In this document: one piece after another, positions 35,637-44,232 of the stretch | Numbering within the stretch: position 1 is the stretch's first letter | Layout: every line of letters begins with the position of its first letter | Source of the DNA: Arcobacter siniprincipis | GTDB lineage: Bacteria > Campylobacterota > Campylobacteria > Campylobacterales > Arcobacteraceae | Length of the DNA stretch: 64,000 nt | Direction of reading: 5' to 3' | Assembly: GCF_048571125.1 (NCBI RefSeq) | Contig: NZ_CP182343.1 | Coordinates: 930,001-994,000, forward strand | The notes under the pieces: generated by a model | Databases searched by the model: none | What the model saw: only the letters and a program-made list of their open reading frames with translations | What the model was told of the DNA's origin: nothing | Made by a program: the position numbers and the translations under genes

Positions 35637-37066
35637 TGGAAAGAATTTTACAAAATGAAAAAAAACCAAATATCTTAGTAATTGGTGATTTAATGGTTGA
35701 CCACTATCTCTGGGGAACTTGTGATCGAATTTCACCTGAAGCTCCTGTTCAAATTATTGATATACAAAATGAGACAAAAGTATTAGGTGGGGCTGGTAAT
35801 GTTATTAGCAACCTTTTAAGTCTTGGTGCTGAAGTTGGTGTTTTATCTGTTGTTGGTGATGATAGTGTTGCAGAAGAAGTAAAATATCTAATTGATGCAA
35901 CAGATGCTAAAAGTTTTTTAATACTTCAAAAGGGTAGAAAAACTTCTAAAAAATCTAGAATTATGGCATCAAAGTCGCAAGTTGTAAGATATGACCATGA
36001 GAGTAAAAATAATATCTCATTTGAATCAACTGATAAAGTATATGCAAAATTACAACAAATAGTTAATGGCTATGATTTAATTTTATTATCAGATTATGGA
36101 AAAGGTGTTTTAACAAATGATTTAACACAAAGAATTATTAAAATAGCAACATTAAATAATAAAAAAGTAATAGTAGATCCAAAAGGCAAAAGCTACGCAA
36201 AATATGCTGGAGCATATTTTCTAACTCCAAATAAAAAAGAAGCAGAAGTAGCAACGGGAATAAAAATAGATTCTGAAGATAGTCTAAGAGATGCACTTAA
36301 AGAACTTCAAAAAATAGCTAGTTTAGAAATGTCAGTAATCACTTTAAGTGAAGATGGTATCGCTGTTTTAAAAGATAAAGAGGTTACTGTTAAACCAACT
36401 GTTGCAAAAGAAGTATTTGATGTAACAGGTGCTGGAGATACAGTTTTAGCATCATTAGGCTATGCTTTAGCTATGACTGAAGATATTTTTGCAGCTTTAG
36501 AGTTTGCAAACTTAGCAGCAGGAGTAGTTGTTGGAAAACTTGGAAGTGCAACAGTAACTCTTGATGAAATAGAAGATTATAAAGCAACGCTACATAAAAG
36601 CTCAATAGACCTGCATATTAAAACAGTTAAAGAGATAAAAAAAGTAGCAAAAAGATTAAGAAAACAAAATAAAAAAATAATCTTTACAAATGGTTGTTTT
36701 GATATTTTACATAAAGGTCATGTATCATATTTAAATAATGCAAAATCCTTAGGTGATATATTAATAGTAGGTTTAAATTCAGATGATAGTGTAAAAAGAT
36801 TAAAAGGTGAAAATAGACCTATAAATAACCATGATGATAGAGCATATATTTTATCAGCATTAGAGTGTGTTGATTATGTAGTAATTTTTGATGAAGATAC
36901 ACCTTATGAATTAATAGAAAGAGTAAAACCTGATATTTTAGTAAAAGGTGCTGATTATGAAGGTAAAGAAGTAGTTGGCTCAGATATTGCAAAAGAGACA
37001 GTTTTAATTGATTTTGTAGAAGGTAAAAGTACAACTTCAACAATTGAAAAGATTTTAGGTAAATAA
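35636..37066 (+). CDS. hldE: Bifunctional heptose-7-phosphate kinase / heptose-1-phosphate adenylyltransferase
   Basis: A 476-residue fusion. The N-terminal ribokinase-like domain (about 1-315) has VLGGAGNVISNLLSLG and the DVTGAGDTVLASLG catalytic loop. The C-terminal cytidylyltransferase-like domain has FTNGCFDILHKGHVSYL with HxGH. Together these catalyse two steps of ADP-heptose formation. Confidence 0.96.
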   Translation: MERILQNEKKPNILVIGDLMVDHYLWGTCDRISPEAPVQIIDIQNETKVLGGAGNVISNLLSLGAEVGVLSVVGDDSVAEEVKYLIDATDAKSFLILQKGRKTSKKSRIMASKSQVVRYDHESKNNISFESTDKVYAKLQQIVNGYDLILLSDYGKGVLTNDLTQRIIKIATLNNKKVIVDPKGKSYAKYAGAYFLTPNKKEAEVATGIKIDSEDSLRDALKELQKIASLEMSVITLSEDGIAVLKDKEVTVKPTVAKEVFDVTGAGDTVLASLGYALAMTEDIFAALEFANLAAGVVVGKLGSATVTLDEIEDYKATLHKSSIDLHIKTVKEIKKVAKRLRKQNKKIIFTNGCFDILHKGHVSYLNNAKSLGDILIVGLNSDDSVKRLKGENRPINNHDDRAYILSALECVDYVVIFDEDTPYELIERVKPDILVKGADYEGKEVVGSDIAKETVLIDFVEGKSTTSTIEKILGK

Positions 37067-37067
37067 T

Positions 37068-37640
37068 ATGAAAAAAACAATTCAAAAAGAGTTTCAATCA
37101 CATTTAGAAACAATTCAAAAAGTAATTGAAACGATGAGTGGGCCTTTAGAAAAAGCTTCAAAATTAGCAGTTGATACACTAAAAGCCGGAAATAAAATAT
37201 TAATTTTTGGAAATGGTGGAAGTGCAGCTGATGCACAGCATATTGCAGCTGAACTTACAGGAAGATATAAAACTGAAAGAAGGGGTTTACCAGGTATTGC
37301 TCTCACAACAGATACAAGTGCCCTAACAGCTATTGGAAATGATTATGGTTATGATAGAGTTTTTGATAGACAAGTTGAGAGTTTAGCAAATGAGGGTGAT
37401 TTACTTATAGGTATTTCAACTTCTGGTAATTCAAAGAATGTAATAAATGCTTTTGAAGTAGGGAAAGATTTAGGTTGTAAAATTATAGGACTAACAGGTC
37501 GTGATGGCGGAGAAATGGATTCTTATTGTGATGTTAACTTAATAGTACCATCAAGCGATACACCAAGAATACAAGAAATGCATATACTATTTGGACATAC
37601 AATTTGTCAATTGATTGATGATGCATTCGAAGGAAACTAG
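37068..37640 (+). CDS. gmhA: Sedoheptulose-7-phosphate isomerase
   Basis: A 190-residue SIS-domain enzyme, first step of ADP-heptose synthesis. It has FGNGGSAADAQHIAAEL, LIGISTSGNSKNVI and the C-terminal QEMHILFGHTICQLID with the active-site His. One base after hldE. With gmhB, hldD and hldE it completes the heptose precursor pathway. Confidence 0.95.
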   Translation: MKKTIQKEFQSHLETIQKVIETMSGPLEKASKLAVDTLKAGNKILIFGNGGSAADAQHIAAELTGRYKTERRGLPGIALTTDTSALTAIGNDYGYDRVFDRQVESLANEGDLLIGISTSGNSKNVINAFEVGKDLGCKIIGLTGRDGGEMDSYCDVNLIVPSSDTPRIQEMHILFGHTICQLIDDAFEGN

Positions 37641-38183
37641 ATGAGTTTAACGCAAGAGCAAAGAGATTTAATTTTTAATTCTATAAGAGATATAAAAGAT
37701 TTTCCAAAAGAGGGAATAATATTTAAAGATATTACAACTTTATTAAATAATAAAGAGGCCTATAAAACTTTGATGGATCATTTTGAAGAGAGATATAAAT
37801 CTTATAATTTAGACTATATTGCTGGTATTGATTCAAGAGGTTTTATATTTGGGGCTGCACTTGCTGATAGACTTGGTATTGGTTTTGTTCCTGTTCGAAA
37901 AAAAGGAAAATTACCAGGAACTACTGTTTGTGAAAAATATGAATTAGAATATGGCTTTGATGAGGTAGAAATCCATCTTGATGCTTTTCCTATAAAAGAT
38001 GCAAGAGTTTTATTAATTGATGATTTAATCGCAACAGGAGGTACTGCTAATGCTGCTGCAAAACTTATTAAACATGTTAATGCACAATTAGTTGAAGTAT
38101 GCTTCTTATTAAATCTAAAATTTTTATCTGGGGATAAAAAAGTAGCTGAACATGCCCCTGTTTATTCAGTATTGGAGATATAA
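37641..38183 (+). CDS. apt: Adenine phosphoribosyltransferase
   Basis: A 180-residue purine salvage enzyme making AMP. It has the Apt-specific FPKEGIIFKDITTLL, GIDSRGFIFGA and the PRPP-binding loop VLLIDDLIATGGTANAA. Its ATG follows the gmhA stop directly, and its last base overlaps the trpB start. Confidence 0.95.
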   Translation: MSLTQEQRDLIFNSIRDIKDFPKEGIIFKDITTLLNNKEAYKTLMDHFEERYKSYNLDYIAGIDSRGFIFGAALADRLGIGFVPVRKKGKLPGTTVCEKYELEYGFDEVEIHLDAFPIKDARVLLIDDLIATGGTANAAAKLIKHVNAQLVEVCFLLNLKFLSGDKKVAEHAPVYSVLEI

Positions 38184-39394
38184 TGCAAGAAATATATATA
38201 CCTAAAAAAAGTAAATTTGATCCAGATGAAAATGGACATTTTGGTGAGTTTGGTGGAAGATATGTTCCTGAAACATTGATGCCTATTTTACTTGAACTAG
38301 AAGCTGAATACAAAAAATATAGATTTGACAAAGAGTTTTGGACAGAAGTAAATGAGCTATTAAGAGAGTATGTAGGAAGAGAAAATCCTTTATATCATGC
38401 AAAAAATATCTCTGAAGAAATTGGTGCAAAAGTTTATCTAAAAAGAGAAGATTTAAACCATACAGGTGCTCATAAGATAAACAATGTAATTGCGCAAGGT
38501 TTATTGGCTAAAAAACTTGGAAAAACAAAAGTTATTGCAGAAACTGGTGCTGGACAACATGGAGTTGCAAGTGCAACTATTGCTGCGCTTTTAGGTTTAG
38601 AGTGTACAGTATTTATGGGTGCAAAAGATGTAGAAAGACAAGAACTTAATGTATTTAGAATGAAACTTCTAGGTGCTAAAGTTGTAGCCGTTCAATCTGG
38701 AAGTAAAACTTTAAAAGATGCTATGAATGATGCAATTAGATATTGGGTTACAAATGCAAGAGATACTTTTTATATAATAGGAACTGTTGCTGGTCCCCAT
38801 CCTTATCCTATGATGGTAAGAGATTTTCAAGCAGTTATTGGTTGGGAAGCAAGACGACAAGCTATACAAAAAGATGGAAGATTACCTGATTTCGTATTAG
38901 CTTGTATTGGAGGTGGTTCAAATGCCATTGGTATTTTTTCTCACTTTTTAGAAGATAAAGAAGTTACTTGTATAGGAATAGAAGCAGGAGGACTTGGAAC
39001 AAGCACAGATAAACATGGTTGTTCTTTAGAAAAAGGAACTCCTGGAATATTACATGGACAATGTTCTTATTTACTTCAAGATGAAGATGGACAAGTTCTA
39101 GAAGCGCACTCTTTTTCAGCGGGACTTGATTATCCAGGAATTGGACCAGAACACTCTTTTCATAAAGATAATAAAACTGTGCAATATGATTCTATTACAG
39201 ATGAAGAAGCACTTGATGCTTTTGTATGGTTAAGTAGAAAAGAGGGAATTATTCCTGCTTTTGAAAGTGCTCATGCAATAGCATACTTAAAAAAAGCAAA
39301 AGAGAAATTTCAAGGGAAAACAGTGATTGTGAATTTATCAGGTCGTGGAGACAAAGATATGGTTCAGGCAAAAGATTTATTAAATTTTGAATAG
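38183..39394 (+). CDS. trpB: Tryptophan synthase beta subunit
   Basis: A 403-residue PLP enzyme of the TrpB1 type, condensing indole and serine. It has FGEFGGRYVPETLM, the PLP lysine in NHTGAHKINN, the catalytic Glu in AETGAGQHGVAS and the phosphate-cup CIGGGSNAIGIF. No trpA or other trp gene is adjacent; trpE lies about 17 kb away on the other strand, so the pathway is split. Confidence 0.94.
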   Translation: MQEIYIPKKSKFDPDENGHFGEFGGRYVPETLMPILLELEAEYKKYRFDKEFWTEVNELLREYVGRENPLYHAKNISEEIGAKVYLKREDLNHTGAHKINNVIAQGLLAKKLGKTKVIAETGAGQHGVASATIAALLGLECTVFMGAKDVERQELNVFRMKLLGAKVVAVQSGSKTLKDAMNDAIRYWVTNARDTFYIIGTVAGPHPYPMMVRDFQAVIGWEARRQAIQKDGRLPDFVLACIGGGSNAIGIFSHFLEDKEVTCIGIEAGGLGTSTDKHGCSLEKGTPGILHGQCSYLLQDEDGQVLEAHSFSAGLDYPGIGPEHSFHKDNKTVQYDSITDEEALDAFVWLSRKEGIIPAFESAHAIAYLKKAKEKFQGKTVIVNLSGRGDKDMVQAKDLLNFE

Positions 39395-39402
39395 GAAAGT
39401 TT

Positions 39403-40098
39403 TTGAGAAATAGACTAAAAAACAACTCAGGTAAAATACTTTTTTTAGTAGTAGTAATATTCTTTTCTTTTATTGCTTACGAATTATACAAGGCACCCGT
39501 TAGCGGATTAGAAGATAAGTTTTTATATTTATTAAAAGCATATGGGTATATTATCCTCTTTGCTTGGTCTATTTTAGAAGGTGAACTAGGATTAATAATG
39601 GCTGGACTTATGGCTCATGATGGTTCTATGCACCTTTATTTAGCTATTTTTGTAGCTGGACTTGGTGGTTTTGTTGGTGATCAGATCTATTTTTATATTG
39701 GAAGGTTTAACAAAGCTTATGTACATAAGAAGTTTTCAGGTCAAAGAAGAAAATTTGCTTTAGCACACCTTTTATTACAAAAGTATGGATGGCCAATAAT
39801 TTTTGCACAAAGATATATGTACGGAATGAGAACAATTATTCCTATATCTATTGGGCTTACCCGATATAGCGCTAAAATGTTTGCTTTTATAAATATTCTT
39901 AGTGCTTGGTGTTGGGCTGCTATTACAATAATTCCTGTGTGGTATTTTGGAGAAGAGATTTTAATTGTGATAAAATTTGCAAAAGAACATTGGTATTTTG
40001 CAGCACCATTTGCCGTTTTAATAGGTGGTGGAATAATTTATTATTTTAACCAAGCATCAAAAAGAAAGGAAAAAGTTAATGAAAATAACCCTAAGTAA
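39403..40098 (+). CDS. DedA family membrane protein
   Basis: A 231-residue SNARE-associated/DedA protein with about five hydrophobic segments. It has the re-entrant motif LEGELGLIMAGL, FVGDQIYFYIGRF and FAQRYMYGMRTIIPISIG, where the Arg-rich signature is typical of DedA transporters. The family is implicated in lipid-carrier recycling and envelope integrity. TTG start with AGGAAAG. Its 3' end overlaps pepA by 20 bases. Confidence 0.85.
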   Translation: MRNRLKNNSGKILFLVVVIFFSFIAYELYKAPVSGLEDKFLYLLKAYGYIILFAWSILEGELGLIMAGLMAHDGSMHLYLAIFVAGLGGFVGDQIYFYIGRFNKAYVHKKFSGQRRKFALAHLLLQKYGWPIIFAQRYMYGMRTIIPISIGLTRYSAKMFAFINILSAWCWAAITIIPVWYFGEEILIVIKFAKEHWYFAAPFAVLIGGGIIYYFNQASKRKEKVNENNPK

Positions 40099-41497
40099 TG
40101 ATAGCATCAAAAAATTAGACACAGCAGTTGAGATAAGTATTGTTTTAAATTTTGAAGATGTAAATAAATATGATAAAGAAATTTTAGATGATTTAAACTT
40201 TAAAGCAAAAGATGAAGAAGTAGTATTTTTAGTTGAATCAAAAAAAATATATGTAGGATGTGAAGAAGAGTCTTATGATGCAATTGCAATTGCAATATCA
40301 GCAGCGATGAAAAAATTTAATTCAACAAAATATAAAGATGCAAAAGTAGAAATTTTTGGTGAAGAAAAAGAGGCTTTAAAAGCTTTAGTTGAAGGTGCCA
40401 TTTTAGGATCTTATACTTTTGATAAATATAAAAGTAAAAAAGAAAAAGAGTTAAAAAAAGAGTTAATTATTTGTTGTAAAGTTTCTAAAGAGTTAGAAGA
40501 AATTTTAGAACAATCAACTCATATTGCAAACTCTGTTAATAAAGTTAGAAATTATGTAAATACAACTCCACAAGACTTTTATCCAGAAGTTATGGCAAAA
40601 GAGGCAAAAAAAGTTGCAAAAGAAAATGACATAATTTGTAAAATTTATGGTGAAGAGTTCTTAGAAAAAAATGGAATGAATGCAATGTTAAGTGTTGCAA
40701 GAGCAAGTGTTCATGAACCAAAACTTATTCATATGGCATATAAACCAAAGGATGCAACTAGAAAAGTTGTACTTGTAGGTAAAGGTTTAACTTATGATTC
40801 AGGAGGATTATCTTTAAAACCTGCTGATTTTATGGTTACTATGAAATCAGATAAAAGTGGTGGCTGTGCAGTTATTGGTATTTTAAATGCCGTTGCAAAA
40901 TTAAAATTACCAATTGAAGTTCATGGAATCATTGGTGCTGTTGAAAATATGATTGGTGGAGATGCTTATAAACCTGATGATGTTCTAACTGCTAAAAATG
41001 GAAAAACTATTGAAGTGCGAAATACAGATGCGGAAGGAAGACTTGTACTTGCTGATTGTTTATGTTATGCCCAAGATAAAATAAAAGATTTTGATTATAT
41101 CTTTGATTATGCAACGCTAACGGGTGCTTGTGTTGTAGGTGTTGGTGAATATACAACTGGAATCATGGGTAATAATACAACTTTAAAAAGAGATGCTGTT
41201 TGTAATGCCTTAAGCTCTGGAGAATATGCAACAACTTTACCATTTAATAGATTCTTGAGAAAAACTATCAAGTCTGAGATTGCAGATATTTGTAATATTG
41301 CAAATACAAGATATGGTGGAGCAATTACAGCTGGGTTATTTTTAGATAACTTTATATATGATGAAAATAAAGATAAATGGTTACACTTTGATATAGCAGG
41401 ACCTGCATTTGTAGAAAAAGCTTGGGGATATAATCCTCATGGTGCAAGTGGAGCAGGGGTTAGAATGACAGTTGAGTTCTTGAAGAACTTATTGTAA
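40079..41497 (+). CDS. pepA: Leucyl aminopeptidase
   Basis: A 472-residue M17 metallopeptidase. It has VGKGLTYDSGGLSLKP (metal-binding Lys and Asp), MKSDKSGGCAVIG and the family signature NTDAEGRLVLADCL. Releases N-terminal residues from peptides in the cytosol. It starts inside the dedA gene behind an AAGGAAAAAG site, so translation may be coupled. Confidence 0.95.
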   Translation: MKITLSNDSIKKLDTAVEISIVLNFEDVNKYDKEILDDLNFKAKDEEVVFLVESKKIYVGCEEESYDAIAIAISAAMKKFNSTKYKDAKVEIFGEEKEALKALVEGAILGSYTFDKYKSKKEKELKKELIICCKVSKELEEILEQSTHIANSVNKVRNYVNTTPQDFYPEVMAKEAKKVAKENDIICKIYGEEFLEKNGMNAMLSVARASVHEPKLIHMAYKPKDATRKVVLVGKGLTYDSGGLSLKPADFMVTMKSDKSGGCAVIGILNAVAKLKLPIEVHGIIGAVENMIGGDAYKPDDVLTAKNGKTIEVRNTDAEGRLVLADCLCYAQDKIKDFDYIFDYATLTGACVVGVGEYTTGIMGNNTTLKRDAVCNALSSGEYATTLPFNRFLRKTIKSEIADICNIANTRYGGAITAGLFLDNFIYDENKDKWLHFDIAGPAFVEKAWGYNPHGASGAGVRMTVEFLKNLL

Positions 41498-41529
41498 AAA
41501 TTAAAAAAAGCTAGGGGGATTATAGAAGG

Positions 41530-42498
41530 ATGATTGAGAAAAAAGGTTCAATATTGTCAGTAAGAGAAGACATAAAAGTATTTGATTGTACGATTAGAGA
41601 TGGTGGATTGGTAAATAACTATCACTTTACAGATGAGTTTGTAAAAGCTCATTATGAAACTTGTGTTGTTGCTGGTGTTGATTATATGGAAATAGGAAAA
41701 AATAACTCTCCTTCTATTATGAGTGAAGATGAATATGGGGCTTGGAATTTCTGTAAAGAAGAAGATATAAGAAGAATAGTTGGTGAAAATAATACAGGCA
41801 TGAAAATAGCAGTTATGTCAGATATTGGTAGAACTGTACCTTCTGAATTACTTCCAAAAAGTGAAAGTGTTGTTGATATGATAAGAATAGCAACATATAT
41901 TCATCAACTTCCAGCAGCCATTGAGCTAATCGAAGAAGCTCATTCAAAAGGTTATGAAACAACTGTAAATATTATGGCTATATCTAAATCTTTTGATGAT
42001 GAGTTAAACGAAGTATTAGAGCAACTAAGTAAAACAAATGTAGATATTATTTATATTGCTGATAGTTTTGGTTCTTTTTACCCTGAACAAATTAATAAAC
42101 TTACAGAAAAATATCTTTCTTATGCAGAAAAAACTGGTAAGAAAATTGGTATTCATGCTCACAATAACTTACAACTAGCATATGCAAATACAATCGAAGC
42201 TATGATGTATGGAGCAAGTTTTTTAGATGTGACTATTTCAGGTCTTGGACGAGGAGCTGGAAATTGTCCACTTGAACTATTAATTGGTTTTCTAAAAAAT
42301 CCAAAATATAAACTAATGCCAGTACTTAAATTCATTGAAGAGTATATTGTACCTTTAGAAAAAGAGCTTGATTGGGGATATAGTATTCCATATATGTTAA
42401 CTGGTCAGTTAAACGAACATCCAAGAGCTGCTATGAAAGCAAGAGATGAGGGTGATACGAAGTACAGAGAGTTTTATAGAAACTTACTAGCTGAATAA
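41530..42498 (+). CDS. DRE-TIM (HMGL-like) aldolase, substrate unknown
   Basis: A 322-residue TIM-barrel metal-dependent aldolase/acyltransferase. It has FDCTIRDGGLVNNYHF (catalytic Arg and metal Asp), the metal-binding IHAHNNLQLA, and a GLGRGAGNCPLELL loop. It is nearest in layout to 4-hydroxy-2-oxovalerate aldolase, without the dehydrogenase partner, and lacks the regulatory domain of isopropylmalate synthase. It follows pepA by 32 bases. The substrate cannot be named. Confidence 0.75.
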   Translation: MIEKKGSILSVREDIKVFDCTIRDGGLVNNYHFTDEFVKAHYETCVVAGVDYMEIGKNNSPSIMSEDEYGAWNFCKEEDIRRIVGENNTGMKIAVMSDIGRTVPSELLPKSESVVDMIRIATYIHQLPAAIELIEEAHSKGYETTVNIMAISKSFDDELNEVLEQLSKTNVDIIYIADSFGSFYPEQINKLTEKYLSYAEKTGKKIGIHAHNNLQLAYANTIEAMMYGASFLDVTISGLGRGAGNCPLELLIGFLKNPKYKLMPVLKFIEEYIVPLEKELDWGYSIPYMLTGQLNEHPRAAMKARDEGDTKYREFYRNLLAE

Positions 42499-42503
42499 AA
42501 GCA

Positions 42504-42528
42504 AAATGAAGAGTTTAACTCTTCATTT
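42504..42528. terminator. Bidirectional terminator
   Basis: Perfect 11-base arms AAATGAAGAGT and ACTCTTCATTT with a TTA loop, between the convergent aldolase and DoxX genes. Confidence 0.8.
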
Positions 42529-42529
42529 G

Positions 42530-42952
42530 TCATATTGCTTTTACTTCTTTTCTTTGGTTTATTTCATTTTGATAAATCAAAATTCCTGCTAAAATGAATA
42601 CTACATTTTTTACAATATATTGTCCTACAAGTGTAAAGGCATATGGTGCATGGGTAAATGAGATATCTGGTAAGATAAATAGTGGTGTAAAAGTACAAAT
42701 CATATGTGCTAGAAATAAAACAACCACATATCTTGTATATATACCAAAAATAAATCCTATACCAACAGTAACTTCCCAAATAGCTAATAGCTTGATTGAT
42801 AAGGTGTCATTTATCAATCCAAAAAACAGTTTGTGAATAGTCGTAATTGCTAAGTCTTCTGCTGGACTTAATTGAGGGAAGAATTTTAACATCCCATACC
42901 ATAAAAATATAATACCAAGTGAAACTCTTATGAGCTTTATTGTTTTTTCCAT
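42530..42952 (-). CDS. DoxX-like membrane protein
   Basis: A 140-residue protein with four hydrophobic helices and the DoxX-type start IRVSLGIIFLWYGMLKFFP. The frame has another ATG two codons earlier, but AAGGA abuts it; the second ATG has the proper 6-base spacing. DoxX-family proteins are membrane components linked to redox or thiosulfate metabolism; no role can be assigned here. A Fur-box-like sequence lies upstream, shared with the divergent PNPOx-like gene. Confidence 0.75.
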   Translation of the reverse strand: MEKTIKLIRVSLGIIFLWYGMLKFFPQLSPAEDLAITTIHKLFFGLINDTLSIKLLAIWEVTVGIGFIFGIYTRYVVVLFLAHMICTFTPLFILPDISFTHAPYAFTLVGQYIVKNVVFILAGILIYQNEINQRKEVKAI

Positions 42953-43006
42953 TGTCATTCCTTATAAAAAAATGGATTATAAAACAAATAAACTTTAGTA
43001 TTAATT

Positions 43007-43025
43007 AATATTCATTATCATTATT
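43007..43025. promoter_or_regulatory. Fur-box-like site in the doxX/PNPOx divergent region
   Basis: Read on the minus strand this 19-mer is AATAATGATAATGAATATT, which matches 15 of 19 positions of the classical Fur consensus, including the ATAATGATAAT core. It is placed to control either or both divergent genes. Campylobacterota Fur sites are AT-rich, so chance similarity is possible. Confidence 0.45.
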
Positions 43026-43095
43026 GTTAAATATTTTTTATCAAAATAAAAGATAATTAATCTTAAACTCTTAACTTGATTGTTAAAGGAAATTT

Positions 43096-43644
43096 ATGGC
43101 AAATATTACTGATAAACTTAGTAAACTTGATATAGAGTTTATAAAAAAACAAAAGATATTTTTTGTCTCAACTACTCCAAAAGATGGGAAAATAAATCTT
43201 TCACCAAAAGGTTTAGATGATACTTTTAAGATAATAGATAAAAATAAAATTTTATGGTTAAATTATTTTGGAAGTGGAAATGAAACGGCTGCTCATTTAT
43301 TAGAAGATAATAGAATGACTATTATGTTTTGCGCTTTTGAGGGTACACCAAATATTCTAAGGCTTTATTGTAAAGCAAAAGCGATACAAAAAAGAGATGA
43401 TGCATGGGAAGAATATATCTCTCACTTCTCTACAAAAAGAGCAGCAAGACAAGTTTTTGAAGTGACTATAGAGAATGTAAATAACTCATGTGGTAAAGGT
43501 GTTCCTTTATATGACTTCCTAGGTCAAAGGGAGGATTTACCAGTTTTATATAATAAAATGAGTGAAGAGGAGCATATTGCTTATATGAAGAAAAAAAATG
43601 TGCTTAGTTTTGATGGGAAGGAAACTAAACTTTTTGAGGATTGA
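43096..43644 (+). CDS. Pyridoxamine 5'-phosphate oxidase-family (split-barrel flavoprotein) protein
   Basis: A 182-residue FMN-binding split-barrel protein. It has a KIFFVSTTPKDGKINLSPKG strand pair, WLNYFGSGNETAAHLLEDNRMTIMFCAFEG (flavin phosphate site) and a helical C-terminus. It lacks enough PdxH signature to call it the B6 enzyme; related proteins bind FMN, F420 or haem and often respond to stress. AAAGGAA precedes the ATG. Confidence 0.78.
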   Translation: MANITDKLSKLDIEFIKKQKIFFVSTTPKDGKINLSPKGLDDTFKIIDKNKILWLNYFGSGNETAAHLLEDNRMTIMFCAFEGTPNILRLYCKAKAIQKRDDAWEEYISHFSTKRAARQVFEVTIENVNNSCGKGVPLYDFLGQREDLPVLYNKMSEEEHIAYMKKKNVLSFDGKETKLFED

Positions 43645-43654
43645 ATTTAATATT

Positions 43655-43853
43655 CTTTCTTGAAGAGGTGAACCTCTCCGCTTCTCTTACTTTTTGATCT
43701 CGAAAAAGTAAGCAAAAAAGACTGCCGAATTGATGAAGGCAAAGCTACTTTCCAGTTATATATTTATTTTCTGCCCTGTAAAACTCACTAAAATGACCGT
43801 TTAGGTCATTTCTTAACGTTCAAACAGTTTCGGGCTTTACAGAAAATAAACAT
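43655..43853. repeat. Structured repeat unit, copy A
   Basis: First of two diverged units in inverted orientation. Features in order: a tight palindrome AGAGGT/ACCTCT (43664-43677); a hairpin CTTACTTTTT/AAAAAGTAAG (43686-43712) followed by GCAAAAA; a long stem TTTATTTTCTG/CAGAAAATAAA (43763-43850); and inside it a hairpin AAATGACC/GGTCATTT (43791-43811) and the conserved GTTCAAACAG. No ORF of note. See copy B for the matching structure. Confidence 0.8.
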
Positions 43854-43961
43854 CTAACTTCCAGCTTCATCAAAGGCAGAAAGAAATACCTATAGTTCAA
43901 ATTTTTATTTATAAAGTAATATATAGACACCAAATAATATTGCTACATCTACAGGAGCCGA

Positions 43962-44166
43962 ATGTTTATTTCTCTTTTCGGAAAAGACTTGTAATTGTTT
44001 GAACAGAACAAATATGCTAAAGAGCATATTTTTATGTGAGTTTTACAAGTCAGAAAAGATAAATAATAAATGAGGGAAGCTTTGCCTCCTAAGCCGTAGT
44101 TGTTTTTGCTTACTTTTCGTCAATACAAAAGTAAGAAAGCGGAGAGGTTTACCTCTTCAAGAGAGA
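43962..44166. repeat. Structured repeat unit, copy B (inverted)
   Basis: Inverted relative of copy A. It has the palindrome AGAGGT/ACCTCT (44143-44156), the hairpin CTTACTTTT/AAAAGTAAG (44109-44135), the stem GACTTGTAA/TTACAAGTC (43986-44051) with flanking AAAAG/CTTTT-rich arms, and the inner hairpin AAATATGCT/AGCATATTT (44010-44031). The terminal 31 bases match copy A with one mismatch and one single-base gap. The inner stems differ in sequence but keep pairing. Confidence 0.8.
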
Positions 44167-44175
44167 TTAATTATC

Positions 44176-44206
44176 TTGAATAAGTTAATAATATTTTTGT
44201 TACAAT
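44176..44206 (+). promoter_or_regulatory. Promoter of the SIR2-TPR gene
   Basis: TTGAAT, 19-base spacer and the extended -10 TGtTACAAT ending at 44206, 26 bases before the ATG. It lies just outside repeat copy B. Confidence 0.5.
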
Positions 44207-44232
44207 GAACTAATTTAATAATTGGACAATAA

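Larger units (their letters stand above)
43645..44232. other. Gene-free interval with inverted pair of structured repeats
   Basis: 588 bases between the PNPOx-like and SIR2-TPR genes, the only long gap in the window. It holds copy A, about 110 bases of spacer (43854-43961) that includes CTTCATC pairing with GATGAAG of copy A, then inverted copy B, then the SIR2 promoter. No tRNA, transposase or convincing ORF is seen. Confidence 0.8.

Noticed and set aside
42564..42836. Two alternative ORFs inside the doxX region
   Set aside because: Both overlap the DoxX gene in other frames or strand; the DoxX frame alone has the family helices and a properly spaced ribosome site.
43645..44232. Terminal inverted repeats as evidence of a complete insertion sequence
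   Set aside because: The interval is only about 590 bases, has no transposase frame, and no target-site duplication could be recognised. A degenerate or non-autonomous element remains possible and is reported as a repeat only.
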